From: Clostridia bacterium
Lineage (GTDB): Bacteria; Bacillota; Clostridia; Oscillospirales; CAG-272
DNA: 39,015 bases
NCBI GenBank assembly: GCA_017522125.1
Contig: JAFXAC010000082.1
Location: 1 to 39,015 of the forward strand
Reading direction: 5' to 3'
Positions within the stretch are counted from its first letter, which is position 1. Every line of letters starts with the position of its first letter. A program made the translations under genes and the position numbers. The notes under the pieces are model-generated. The model did no database searches. It was not told where the DNA came from and worked only from the letters and a program-made list of their open reading frames with translations. Below, in pieces: positions 23,373 to 33,000 of the stretch.

Positions 23373-25236
23373 GTATTTTCCCATTATCGCCGTCGGCGCG
23401 ATCATAGGACTTGCCGCTATCGCCTTTGTCCTCGCCTACGCCCTTATGAAGAACAAAAAAGCCGCCATCGGCTTTGATAGGCATATGAGCGACGGCGAGA
23501 TAGTGCGTCGCCTTGCGGGCTTTGCCAAGCCCCATATCAAGGCATTCGCCGCTGTTCTTCTTATAATGGTGCTTACGATAGCGTACGACATCATCTCCCC
23601 CGTTATTACCGGTAAGATAACGCAGATGGTGGCGGACGATTTCGAGCTTAGCAGGCTTTGGACCTTCGTCGCCATATACGTCGGCATACTGCTCGTATCC
23701 GTTGCTTGCACGTATTTTCAGTCCATCATTTTGCAAAAGATCGGTCAGCGTATCCTTTCCGCGCTGCGCGAGAGGGTGTTTGCTCATATCGAGAGCCTCT
23801 CGCACGAGCAGTTAAATCACATTCCCGTGGGTAAGCTCGTTACGCGCGTTACTAACGATACGAACTCCATCTCTATGATGTTTACGCACATTCTCGTAAA
23901 CCTTGTAAAGAACTGCTTCGTCATCATCGGCATCTTTACCGCGATGCTCGTTATCAACATCGAGCTTACGCTTATGGTGCTTTGCTTCGTGCCATTCGTA
24001 ATACTGTTTACGGTGGTATTCAGAAAGTTCTCGCGCAAGGCGTACCGCGAGGTCAAGGACGCGACTACCGATATAAACACCTACCTTTCGGAAAACCTTT
24101 CGGGTATGAAGATAACGCAGATCTTCAACCGCGAGGAAAAGAAAATGTCCGATTTCCGAGTCAAAACAAAGGCACTCGGTAAGTCGAAAATGAAGGAGAT
24201 CTTCGTTTTCGGCATCTTCCGCCCTATGGTGTACGTACTTTATATGTCGTCGGTGCTTTGCCTTTTCTACCTCAGCGGAAAGGGATATATAGATAACACC
24301 ACCTTCCTCGGACAGACGATAACGGCAGGCACGCTCGTGACCTTCTATATGTATATCTCAAAGTTTTTCAACCCGATACAAAACCTTGCCGAGCAGTTTA
24401 ATTCCTTGCAGTCGGCGTTTGCATCGGCTGAAAAGATATTCTCCATTCTCGATATGACTCCCGCAATGCAGGACGAGCCCGATGCAATAGAGCTTGATAC
24501 CGTGCGCGGAGATATCGAATTCAAGAACGTGTGGTTTGCATATAACGAGGGCGAGTGGGTACTGCGCGACGTGTCCTTTAAGGTAAAGGCGGGGCAGACA
24601 GTAGCCTTCGTCGGCTCGACGGGCTCGGGCAAAACGACCATACTTTCCCTCATCTGTCGCAATTACGAGATAGAAAAGGGCGAGATACTTATCGACGGTA
24701 TCAATATCAAGAGGATAAAGATATCATCTCTGCGCCGCCATTTCGGTCAGATGCTTCAGGACGTTTTTCTGTTCTCAGGAACTATCAGGAGCAATATAGT
24801 GCTTCATAACGATGATATCAGCGACGAGGAGATAATGGCGGCTTGCCGTTACGTCAACGCCGACACCTTCATCTCGAAGCTCGATGGCGGACTTGACGAA
24901 AAGGTGCGCGAGAGGGGCAACAACTTCTCCGCAGGTCAGCGTCAGCTTTTGTCCTTCGCAAGAACGATAATACACAAGCCGTCCGTCATGATACTTGACG
25001 AGGCTACCGCCAATATCGACACCGAAACGGAGCTTCTCATTCAGGATTCTCTTACGAGAATGATGAAGATAGGCACGATGCTCGTGGTGGCGCACCGCCT
25101 TTCCACCATTCAGCACGCCGACAATATCATTCTTTTGTCGCACGGACAGATAAAGGAGCAGGGAACTCACAACGAGCTTCTTGCTATGCGCGGAAGATAT
25201 CATAAGCTTTATATGCTTCAATATCACGCAGAATAA
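23365..25236 (+). CDS. ABC exporter half-transporter, catalytic-site subunit
   Basis: A 623-residue partner of the preceding gene. I chose the ATG at 23365 because GGGAGGTGAG lies just upstream; it overlaps the previous stop by 8 bases, so translation is coupled. One extra N-terminal hydrophobic segment (YFPIIAVGAIIGLAAIAFVLAYAL) precedes the six-helix membrane domain. Walker A is GSTGSGKT (about 417-424), Walker B is VMILDEA with the catalytic Glu, and the H-loop is VAHRLST. The signature is FSAGQ instead of SGGQ, which fits the degenerate side of a heterodimer. The first subunit's intact VSGGQ would complete the active site with this subunit's Walker motifs. The 21-bp terminator stem downstream contains this gene's stop codon. 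Confidence 0.93.
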   Translation: MYEYFPIIAVGAIIGLAAIAFVLAYALMKNKKAAIGFDRHMSDGEIVRRLAGFAKPHIKAFAAVLLIMVLTIAYDIISPVITGKITQMVADDFELSRLWTFVAIYVGILLVSVACTYFQSIILQKIGQRILSALRERVFAHIESLSHEQLNHIPVGKLVTRVTNDTNSISMMFTHILVNLVKNCFVIIGIFTAMLVINIELTLMVLCFVPFVILFTVVFRKFSRKAYREVKDATTDINTYLSENLSGMKITQIFNREEKKMSDFRVKTKALGKSKMKEIFVFGIFRPMVYVLYMSSVLCLFYLSGKGYIDNTTFLGQTITAGTLVTFYMYISKFFNPIQNLAEQFNSLQSAFASAEKIFSILDMTPAMQDEPDAIELDTVRGDIEFKNVWFAYNEGEWVLRDVSFKVKAGQTVAFVGSTGSGKTTILSLICRNYEIEKGEILIDGINIKRIKISSLRRHFGQMLQDVFLFSGTIRSNIVLHNDDISDEEIMAACRYVNADTFISKLDGGLDEKVRERGNNFSAGQRQLLSFARTIIHKPSVMILDEATANIDTETELLIQDSLTRMMKIGTMLVVAHRLSTIQHADNIILLSHGQIKEQGTHNELLAMRGRYHKLYMLQYHAE

Positions 25237-25276
25237 AACAAGAGCCAAATGCAATGCATTTGGCTCTTGTTTTATT
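25232..25276. terminator. Bidirectional terminator that contains both convergent stop codons
   Basis: A perfect 21-bp stem pairs 25232-25252 with 25256-25276 around an AAT loop. The TAA of the ABC gene (25234-25236) and that of the minus-strand DUF3737 gene (25272-25274) lie inside the two arms. Confidence 0.88.
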
Positions 25277-26096
25277 CAATTATACATTTTGAATTTTCAT
25301 CATCACGAATGATAGTAGCGGACGGCGCTTTTATTCTGCCCGACGTGGGATTTTTGATGCTTATTACGGGAGTCGTGACGGTAGCGTCAACGTCCGATTT
25401 TTCAAACGCAAGGTCAGCGCCGTGCATCTCGCAGTTGATAAGGCGCAAGCCGCGGCAGTAGCAAAGCGGCTGTGTTCCCGAAAGAACGCAGTTTTCAAAC
25501 GTAACGTTCTCGCAATACCAGCCGAGGTATTCGCCCGACACCCTTGAATTGCGCACGGTAACGTTTTTTGCGTGCCAGAACGCGTCCTTCGTGTCAAAAT
25601 CACAGTTTTCGAATACGCAATCGCTTATGTACTGAAACGAGTATTTTCCGTTAAGACGGACGTTTGAAAACTCAAGGCGCGAGGAACGGAGCATAAAATA
25701 CGCGCCCTCTGCCTGACAGTCACTCATTTTTATATCATTGCAAAACCAACCGAATTCCGCGGAGCTTATCTCGCAATTATCTATTTTTATATCTCCGCAT
25801 TCGCGGAGCGCCTTCGGCGCGACAAGGCGGCTGTCCGATATCACTCCGCCGTGCGAGTACCAAAGCGGCGCACGACAAAGCTCAGTGAGGTGTGAGCGCG
25901 TTATCTTAAAGCCGTCAACGTGCCAAAAGGGATATCTTAAATTGAAAAAGCATTCGTCGGCGCTAACGCCGCGGCTCTCCTTGAGTGCGCTCTCGCCGTC
26001 GGCTACGCCGTCGAAGCGGCAATTTTCAAGTCTGACGTCGACGCTCGCGTATAGCGCGCGCTCCTCGTCAAAGGATCTGTTCGTGATTTTTGTCAT
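25272..26096 (-). CDS. DUF3737 family protein, predicted right-handed beta-helix
   Basis: A 274-residue protein made of irregular short repeats of about 20 residues with patterns such as IxxCxFxxxxAFWHxxNVxxxNS, typical of a beta-helix of the DUF3737 family, which is widespread in gut Firmicutes and Bacteroidetes and has no established function. Recurrent FWH, WY and GWYC pairs mark the coils. No signal peptide is visible, so it is probably cytoplasmic. AGGT lies 9 bases before the ATG, and an extended -10 promoter lies upstream, divergent from the ExoIII-GNAT gene. The stop codon lies within the shared terminator stem. Confidence 0.87.
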   Translation of the reverse strand: MTKITNRSFDEERALYASVDVRLENCRFDGVADGESALKESRGVSADECFFNLRYPFWHVDGFKITRSHLTELCRAPLWYSHGGVISDSRLVAPKALRECGDIKIDNCEISSAEFGWFCNDIKMSDCQAEGAYFMLRSSRLEFSNVRLNGKYSFQYISDCVFENCDFDTKDAFWHAKNVTVRNSRVSGEYLGWYCENVTFENCVLSGTQPLCYCRGLRLINCEMHGADLAFEKSDVDATVTTPVISIKNPTSGRIKAPSATIIRDDENSKCIIE

Positions 26097-26124
26097 TGTA
26101 ATTACCTGTGTGCGATTTTTCTTT

Positions 26125-26153
26125 ATTTTACCACAAAAATATTATTTTGTAAA
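26125..26153 (-). promoter_or_regulatory. Promoter of the DUF3737 gene
   Basis: On the minus strand: TTTACA (plus 26148-26153), a 17-bp spacer ending TGG, and TAAAAT (plus 26125-26130). Confidence 0.72.
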
Positions 26154-26167
26154 CCCCTTGAGTTAAC

Positions 26168-26196
26168 TTGCGTAAGCGAAAAATCTGTGATATAAT
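26168..26196 (+). promoter_or_regulatory. Promoter of the ExoIII-GNAT gene
   Basis: TTGCGT (26168-26173), a 17-bp spacer ending TGA, and TATAAT (26191-26196). Confidence 0.75.
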
Positions 26197-26226
26197 AATG
26201 TAGAAGTAAAAACACGAGGTAAAACG

Positions 26227-27462
26227 ATGAAATTCATATCTTGGAACGTCAACGGCTTCAGGTCTTGTCTTGGCAAGGGCTTTGCGGGTTTTTTCGCCGC
26301 GCAGGACGCCGATTTTTTCTGTATACAGGAAACTAAAATGCAACAGGGGCAGGCGGAGTTTGCCCCCGATGGATATTATCAGTATTGGAACAGCGCCGAG
26401 AAAAAGGGATATTCGGGAACGGCGATATTCACGAAGCACGAGCCGCTGTCCGTAAGCTACGGAATCGGTATTCCCGAGCACGATAACGAGGGCAGGGCAA
26501 TAACGCTCGAATACGAGGATTTTTATCTGCTTTGCGTTTACACGCCAAACTCACAGCGCGAGCTGACGCGCCTTTCCTACCGTATGACGTGGGAGGACGC
26601 CCTGCGCGAATATATGCTTCGCCTCGACTCTAAAAAGCCCGTTATCTATTGTGGCGACCTTAACGTAGCGCACAACGATATTGACCTTAAAAATCCCAAG
26701 ACCAACCATTTCAGCGCGGGATTTACCGACGAGGAGCGCACGAAATTCGGCGAGCTTCTTTCCGTCGGCTTCACCGACACCTTCCGCTATCTGTATCCGA
26801 GCCGCGTTACTTATTCGTGGTGGAGCTATATGTATAGCGCACGCGCAAAGAATATAGGGTGGCGCATTGACTATTTCGTGATATCAAATAGACTCAGACA
26901 AGGACTTTTTGACAGTATGATATTTACCGACGTGATGGGAAGCGACCATTGCCCGGTGGGTATCGAGCTTAATATGCACGATCTTACCTTCCGCGCGGCG
27001 CAGGATGCCGACGTGAGCGCCGTAGCGGCGCTGTACGACGCAGTAAAGGGCGGCGAGGGCTGTGTATGGGATGAGAATTATCCTTGCATAGAGGAAGCGC
27101 AAAACGACCTCGCGCTTGGTAATCTCTACGTTCTTGAAAAGGGAGGGGAGGTCATCGGTGCGATATCCGTCGAAAACAGCGTTGCCGAGGTCGATGCGCT
27201 GGGGTGCTTTACTGGTACGGAAAACACGCGTGAGTTTGCCCGCGTGGCTATCTCGCCCGACCACCGCGGACACGGCTACGCCGCAGTTATGGTGCGCGAG
27301 CTTGTGGACGTTTTCAAAAAGGACGGCTGTAGGGCGGTGCATATTCTTGCCGCGAGCATAAATATAGCGGCGCAGAAGACCTATGAGCGCATAGGCTTCG
27401 TCCGCCGCGGCGAGTGCGATATGTACGGGTCGCATTACTTTGCATACGAGCTTACTCTGTAA
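26227..27462 (+). CDS. Exodeoxyribonuclease III fused to a GNAT acetyltransferase
   Basis: One uninterrupted 411-residue frame encodes two enzymes. Residues 1-250 are a full-length exonuclease III/AP endonuclease of the ExoA type: Asn7 in SWNVNG, Glu35 in IQETK, Tyr105 in VYTPNSQ, Asp144 and Asn146 in GDLNVAHND, Asp215 in RIDYF, and Asp240-His241 in GSDHCPVG. Family members normally end about here. Residues of about 252-411 are a GNAT N-acetyltransferase with the acetyl-CoA loop VAISPDHRGHGYA (about 340-352) and a C-terminal AAQKTYERIGFVRRGE segment. There is almost no linker. The first domain should incise abasic sites in DNA repair. The acetyl acceptor is unknown. GAGGT precedes the ATG. 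All catalytic residues of the nuclease appear intact. Confidence 0.93.
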   Translation: MKFISWNVNGFRSCLGKGFAGFFAAQDADFFCIQETKMQQGQAEFAPDGYYQYWNSAEKKGYSGTAIFTKHEPLSVSYGIGIPEHDNEGRAITLEYEDFYLLCVYTPNSQRELTRLSYRMTWEDALREYMLRLDSKKPVIYCGDLNVAHNDIDLKNPKTNHFSAGFTDEERTKFGELLSVGFTDTFRYLYPSRVTYSWWSYMYSARAKNIGWRIDYFVISNRLRQGLFDSMIFTDVMGSDHCPVGIELNMHDLTFRAAQDADVSAVAALYDAVKGGEGCVWDENYPCIEEAQNDLALGNLYVLEKGGEVIGAISVENSVAEVDALGCFTGTENTREFARVAISPDHRGHGYAAVMVRELVDVFKKDGCRAVHILAASINIAAQKTYERIGFVRRGECDMYGSHYFAYELTL

Positions 27463-27496
27463 AGCAAAAAGCAGGACAAACGTCCTGCTTTTTGCT
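27463..27496. terminator. Bidirectional terminator between ExoIII-GNAT and the lipase-like gene
   Basis: AGCAAAAAGCAGGAC (27463-27477), AAAC loop, GTCCTGCTTTTTGCT (27482-27496). T-runs lie within both arms. Confidence 0.85.
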
Positions 27497-27525
27497 ATTC
27501 TATAAACGCCTTGCGGCGCTTAAAA

Positions 27526-29877
27526 TTACCAGCCTCTTACCTTGGAGGAGAGGTGGAGAATGTCGGTGGAAGTAACTGCGCCGTCGCCGTTGGAGTCTGC
27601 GGCAGCCTTGTATGCACCGTTTAGCTGCTTGCCTGAAATGAGGGCAGAGGTGAGTGTCAGAACGTCTGCACTTGCTACGTTGCCGTCGCCGTTTATATCG
27701 CCGACTACGACTACGTCAACAGTTTCGGAAGTGCCGTTTACCGTGGACGTTACGGTGTAGCCCGTGCCGACCTTACCGTCGGTCACGACGTTTCCTTTTG
27801 CATCCTTTATAACAACGTCATCGTTTGCCAAAAGCGAGTATATCTCATCGGAGCTTACGCTTCCCGACGAGAAGGTTATAGTTCCTGCACTTTCATTGAG
27901 CTTTACGTTGCTTGTGTCAGCGTTTTGGGCAAAATCGAAATGATCGATCTCAGGCTCAACGGGCTCGGTAACTTCGGGCACCGTGGTTTCGGGAACCGTA
28001 GTTTCGGGTACGGTAGTTTCGGGTACGGTAGTTTCGGGAACCGTGGTTTCGGGTACAGTAGTTTCGGGAGCCGTGGTTTCGGGTACGGTGGTTTCGGGCG
28101 CCGTGGTTTCGGGAACCGTAGTTTCGGGTACGGTAGTTTCGGGTGCCGTGGTTTCGGGAACCGTGGTTTCGGGAACCGTGGTTTCGGGTACGGTAGTTTC
28201 GGGAACCGTAGTTTCGGGTACCGTAGTTTCGGGAACCGTAGTTTCGGGAACCGTAGTTTCAGGTACGGTGGTTTCGGGCGCCGTGGTTTCGGGCATCGTG
28301 GTTTCGGGGACAATTACTTCAGGCTCGGTCGTTTCGGGCTCGGTGATCTCAGGCTCTGCCGTGTAGTTTGCGTCCATAGATACGAGCCAGGAGTAGCACA
28401 GCTCGGGGAAGTGCGCCGACGCGATGCACTCAAGATTCATTACTGCGGTGGAGAAATAGTTGGGATGGCTTACGACAAGGTCGAGCATAAGAGTTGCAAG
28501 CGCCTTGCCTGCGGAGTCGATCACGGCTTCGTCGTAGTCGGTAATGCCCGCCTCGTCAAGCGCGTTCTTGAGCCATTCGGAAACCATGAGGAACGCATCC
28601 TCCTTGTCAGCCCAAGGGTTGATTCCGTTAAGAACGTATTTGCCGACGAGCGCGCCCCAGTTTGCTTGCGCCTGTGCGGAGAAGGAGTCAATGATGATCA
28701 TCGTCTGTTCCTCCGTGCCGCCGAAAACGACGGAGCATATCTCGCGTATCTCGGTCTGATATCCCGTAACGAATTGGTTACGGTCTTTTATAAATTCGGT
28801 AGCAAGAATGCCGACGTAGGTGGAAAGATAATAGCTTTGCGAATAATCGTTTTTAGTATCGTCAACGATGTAATTGTTTCCTATGAAGCCGAGAATATTC
28901 AGCTTTTTCATCTGGAAATTATCAACGATGTACTCAGTGGTGCTTGGCAGAGCGTCGTATACCTCCAGCATCTTTGCCTTTTGCTCCTCGTAGTTTTGCG
29001 AATTTTCCGCCGAGGGCAGATAAACGTCAATACCGTAGCGGCAAAAGCCCATCTCGGCGGGAGCCACGAAGGGAACGAGGTCGTTGGGGTTGATCACGCT
29101 GAAAATGTTGTTGTAAACGGGTTTGCCTGCGGCTTCGCTGGTAAGCGCACCTGCGGGAGTTTCAAAGCAGTATGTATAAACGTCGTCAAGGTCGTAGGAA
29201 ATGTCCTCGCTGATGACCATACCGTCGTCGATAGAGCCCGCAAGAAGGTTTGCGGTAGCGGCGGCGCGGCTGTAGCCCGTTATCCAAAGCTTTACCTCAC
29301 CCGTTATATCCTGCTCGTCAACGTAGGTCTTAAGGTATTCGGCAACCATATCACGCGCCTCGGCAAAGCCCTGATGCTGACCCTCGGCACCGATAGTGAA
29401 GTTGCTCGCCCACTCCTTTTCATATCCGCCGCCGCGAACTGCAACTGCGATAAGGGTGTATTCACCCGTGGATATCGTAATGGGCATATTTCCGATGATT
29501 ACGCCGATGGAGTCCATAGTGGGCTTTACGGTAAACCAATCGTTAACTCCGATATCGTCCTCGGCAACGCCCATCTTCATAAGAAGGTCACGCGCGCTTG
29601 AGCTTTTGTCGGAATAATCCTCCTGCGCGCCGTTTGCGTTTCCGAATGCGGACATTGCAAGGCTCAACGACATCGTTGCAAGGCTTGAATTATACTCGTA
29701 CGAGCTTCCTACGAAATAATCGTTGGTGTAGTAGCAGGTGGCGGTGTAATCCTCACCCGAATTGTAGCTGAACGTAAGCTTTTGAAGCGGATTTGATACG
29801 TCCTCTGCAATAACGATAATGTTGATACTGCAAAGCAAAAGGGCGAGCGAGAGAAGTAAAGCTAATGCTTTTTTCAT
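27526..29877 (-). CDS. Secreted lipase-like protein with PETTV-repeat linker and C-terminal dockerin
   Basis: A 783-residue exported protein. The signal peptide covers residues 1-24 (cleavage after VIA). Residues of about 30-515 have an alpha/beta-hydrolase, lipase class 3-like core. The presumed nucleophile Ser203 is in TGYSRAAATANLL (GxSxA rather than GxSxG), and Asp266 in INPNDLVPFV is a candidate acid. Residues of about 524-632 are some 22 units of PETT followed by V, A or M. A module of about 70 residues follows. The dockerin at about 725-783 has two calcium loops, DINGDGNVASAD and DSNGDGAVTSTD. Its own promoter and GGAG support the ATG. The dockerin implies docking to a cohesin protein, but none is in the window. 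The substrate is uncertain, since this hydrolase group includes lipases, esterases and proteins of unknown activity. Confidence 0.87.
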   Translation of the reverse strand: MKKALALLLSLALLLCSINIIVIAEDVSNPLQKLTFSYNSGEDYTATCYYTNDYFVGSSYEYNSSLATMSLSLAMSAFGNANGAQEDYSDKSSSARDLLMKMGVAEDDIGVNDWFTVKPTMDSIGVIIGNMPITISTGEYTLIAVAVRGGGYEKEWASNFTIGAEGQHQGFAEARDMVAEYLKTYVDEQDITGEVKLWITGYSRAAATANLLAGSIDDGMVISEDISYDLDDVYTYCFETPAGALTSEAAGKPVYNNIFSVINPNDLVPFVAPAEMGFCRYGIDVYLPSAENSQNYEEQKAKMLEVYDALPSTTEYIVDNFQMKKLNILGFIGNNYIVDDTKNDYSQSYYLSTYVGILATEFIKDRNQFVTGYQTEIREICSVVFGGTEEQTMIIIDSFSAQAQANWGALVGKYVLNGINPWADKEDAFLMVSEWLKNALDEAGITDYDEAVIDSAGKALATLMLDLVVSHPNYFSTAVMNLECIASAHFPELCYSWLVSMDANYTAEPEITEPETTEPEVIVPETTMPETTAPETTVPETTVPETTVPETTVPETTVPETTVPETTVPETTVPETTAPETTVPETTVPETTAPETTVPETTAPETTVPETTVPETTVPETTVPETTVPETTVPEVTEPVEPEIDHFDFAQNADTSNVKLNESAGTITFSSGSVSSDEIYSLLANDDVVIKDAKGNVVTDGKVGTGYTVTSTVNGTSETVDVVVVGDINGDGNVASADVLTLTSALISGKQLNGAYKAAADSNGDGAVTSTDILHLSSKVRGW
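27980..28308 (-). repeat. 15-bp minisatellite encoding the PETTV linker
   Basis: About 22 copies of a 15-bp unit (on the plus strand, GTTTCGGGAACCGTA and close variants) encode PETT plus V, A or M. Copies differ mainly at silent positions and at the fifth residue. A Thr/Pro-rich spacer of this kind is often O-glycosylated in secreted proteins. The low complexity opens a long reading frame on the opposite strand, which is an artefact. Confidence 0.92.
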
Positions 29878-29930
29878 CGTTTTATCTCCATAAAAAATTA
29901 TTTGGATATACTTAGCAAATATGCATATAC

Positions 29931-29959
29931 ATTATATTATATTTTCGTAAAAAAATCAA
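29931..29959 (-). promoter_or_regulatory. Promoter of the lipase-like gene
   Basis: On the minus strand: TTGATT (plus 29954-29959), a 17-bp spacer and TATAAT (plus 29931-29936). Confidence 0.75.
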
Positions 29960-29989
29960 TAGCAAATTAGCATTTTTTCACAAAAAAAC

Positions 29990-30018
29990 GCTCCTGCTTC
30001 CGATAAGGAAGCAGGAGC
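29990..30018 (-). terminator. Terminator of the metallophosphoesterase gene
   Basis: GCTCCTGCTTCC (29990-30001), GATAA loop, GGAAGCAGGAGC (30007-30018). On the minus strand the stem is followed by CGTTTTTTTG. Confidence 0.87.
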
Positions 30019-30031
30019 ATTATTTCTGGTT

Positions 30032-33000
30032 TTATTTGAGGTTTGAAACGTCACCCTTGACGCACGCCGCGATAATGAGCGCGTCGCCCGAGGTGAAGAG
30101 TCCGTCGCCGTTCGCGTCTGCGGCGTATGCGTAAATGCCCACAGGCGCATCGTCGCTGACCATTGCGGTCTTGACGTTGTTATAGTCGGCGGAGGTAATG
30201 CGTCCGTCACCGTCAAGGTCACCGATAACCACGAGGGTAACGGTGTCAACGATGTAGCCGTCAACGGTGAGGGTTACGGTAGCGCCCGTTCCCGTGCCGT
30301 TTACGGTGATTCCCGACGTGTTTTCGATTTTTGTGCGAATCTCATCCGCGCTATCGCCTGCGGCAACGCCGTAGAGGATGCCGCCGCTGATGTAAACGCC
30401 AAGCGTTTCGTCAACCGTGATAGAATATACGCCGCCGCTCATATCAAATGCGAGATAAGCCGCGTGTGTCGGATATCCGTCATTGACAGATGCATCGTAA
30501 GTAAACGCAGAGGAGTTAAGGGTGGTAGCAAAGGATGCGGACATCATAGCGCTTGCACTCTTCGAGCTGATAGTTCCCGAGCCCGAGGTGGAGCTCCAAG
30601 TGTTAGAGCCCGAGGAGAACGCCGTCTGCTTGTTTGCGTTTCCGCTAAGGTAATAGCAGTTGGTAAAGGTGTGAGCGCCCGCGGAGGATATCTCACCCGC
30701 GATGCCGGCACCGAGATCGGTATAGCTTACGGTTTCTGCCGTGTTGTAGCAGTTGGTAACGACGATGGATGCACTTCCGATGTGTCCGACAAGACCGCCT
30801 ACGCTTGAGCTTGCGGCACCGTCTGCCTGATCTGCGCCAACGATAACGTCTCCGCGGTTATAGGAGTTGATGATGTTCGTCGCCGTATTGGTGCATACCT
30901 GACCTACAAGACCGCCGATGCACGGAGCTGTTATCCAATCGGTGGAAATAGTTCCAAAGTTTGCACAGCGCTGAATGGTAGAGCCCGAGGACATTCCCGC
31001 GATACCGCCGAGCTTTGAGCCCTTTTCAGTTCCGCGAGAGAATATCTCAACGTCGGTATAGCACTCAACCACGGTCGAGGACTCAAGTGCGCCCGCAAGA
31101 GTGGAGAGGAAGGATTCTCCAACGATGCTTCCGCCGATAATGGCAAGGTTTTTGATGGTCGCGTTCTGCGCGTAGCCGAACAGACCGCCGTAGTTTACTG
31201 CGGTGTCAACGTAAAGGTTGTAGATGATCTTGCCGTTTCCGTCAAACGCTCCCTTGAATTTCGAGCAGGTAGCGCCAGAGGTAAGGAACTCGCTGCTGTT
31301 TCCACCGATGGGAGTGAAGGGGATAAGCTTCATATCGATGTTCTTGGCAAGGCGGAAGGCCATTCCCTCAAAGCCGTTGTAGTTAGCGATATTTTGCGAC
31401 ATCCATACAAGGTGTGAGGCATCAGTAATGAGATAAGAGCCGTTTGAGACGGTGGGCGCAACTGCGCTTACGGTAGGAACCTTGGTTGCGTCAAAGAGAG
31501 AGTAGCTGTCTGAAATAACGGTCGTGCCGCTGTTGTTTATAGCGTTTACGCGTGCATAGTTGCCCGAAAGGATGACTTCGACGGCAGTTGACTTCGCGCT
31601 GGAGGCGTTGTAGCCGCCACCCTCGATGGAGAGCGTGCCGCCGCTCGTCGCGCCTACGCTTACCTTACCCGCGGTGTCGTTGCCCGAAATGAATACGCAA
31701 GCGCCCTTGTCCTCAAGCACGGTCTGCCAATCGTAGCCGAACTGGGACTTAAAGGTGTCAAGCGGAACGTGTGAGATAACGACGAGCTTTTTGCCCTCCT
31801 CTACCGCAAGTGAGTTCACCCACTCGTTTTCTTCCTTAAGGAGAGTGTCAAACGTGAGCATTCCCGAGTGAGAGGAGGATTTTGCAAGAGTGTCAAGAAC
31901 TACGAACTGATAGTTCTCGTGTGAGAAGGTGTAGTAGTAGTTATCGTATTTGAGATACTTGTTGATTCTGGAAGCTTGGTTTGCAATGCTGTCGCCCTCT
32001 CCTCTTACGAAAAGCACGGGGTGGGAGGAGTCTGACACGGTTGCAAGGGCGGAAAGGAAGTTGACGATAGCGTCCTCGTTATAAATCGAGGAGCGTACGT
32101 CACCGTTTGCAATGATGAGCGCGGGGCTCGTTCCCAACTCTTTGATAGCAGAGGTCATTGAGGTGAGCGCCGATTCCGCTGTGATGTTGGGAAGGTTGTA
32201 GAGCTTAACGGATGCTCCCTCGTTTCTGTTTTCAAATACGTAATAATCGCTTACGCAACTGTTACCGCGTGCGTGATGGTTGGGGTCATGGCGTGTGCAT
32301 TGTACCGCGCCGATGCGGTAAATGTTGTTGTTAAGATGCTCCTTAAGCACCTTTACGCTGTGTAGCTTATCAAACGTCCGTCGCTCGCCGCCGATCTCGT
32401 CGTGTATCTGATACAGAGTGCCTTGGTATGTGTATTCAACGTAGCTCAAGGTATTGACGCTGGTTGCCCAGCAGACGGTGTAGTAGTCCTCATCTCCCGT
32501 TTCAAATACGACGGGCTGGGATAGGAAGGAAAGCGATAGCGTCGTAAGCGTCGTCTGCATATTAAGTCCGTGATTCGGCGCAGTATACGTAACGGGCGAC
32601 GTTTTACTACTTGTCAGAGAAATCGTTTTTGAAAGCTTTTTCGTGCCCGTTTGGCTGATTACGCTGATGTTAAGGGAATTTCCGCCCGTGAACTTCAGCA
32701 TAGCTCCCGTAACGTCTCCCGTGTACGGGTCGCCGCCCATTACGAGCTGCGGGAAGTTGAGACCGTAGCTTCCGCTGGCTTTCCATATTGTATCGTGGTA
32801 GTGTCCGCAAACACCAAATTGCATACCGAGTGAATTGATCTCGGAAACGAAGCTGAACCACGAGTCGTTCATATCGCTGAGGTCGGGGATGTGATATACG
32901 AGCAGGCGGTAGGTCTTGTCATTCGGCTTGAGGGTGGAGAGCCACTCGCGCTCTTCCTGCAGATATTCCTTAAAGTTAACTACTCCGCCGTATTCGGTGT

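Noticed and set aside
27925..29601. 558-codon open frame on the plus strand, rich in SFGN/GFGY-like repeats
   Set aside because: It is the antisense of the PETTV minisatellite and lipase-like gene. The repeat period (15 bp) opens every frame, so the Gly/Phe-rich translation is an artefact.
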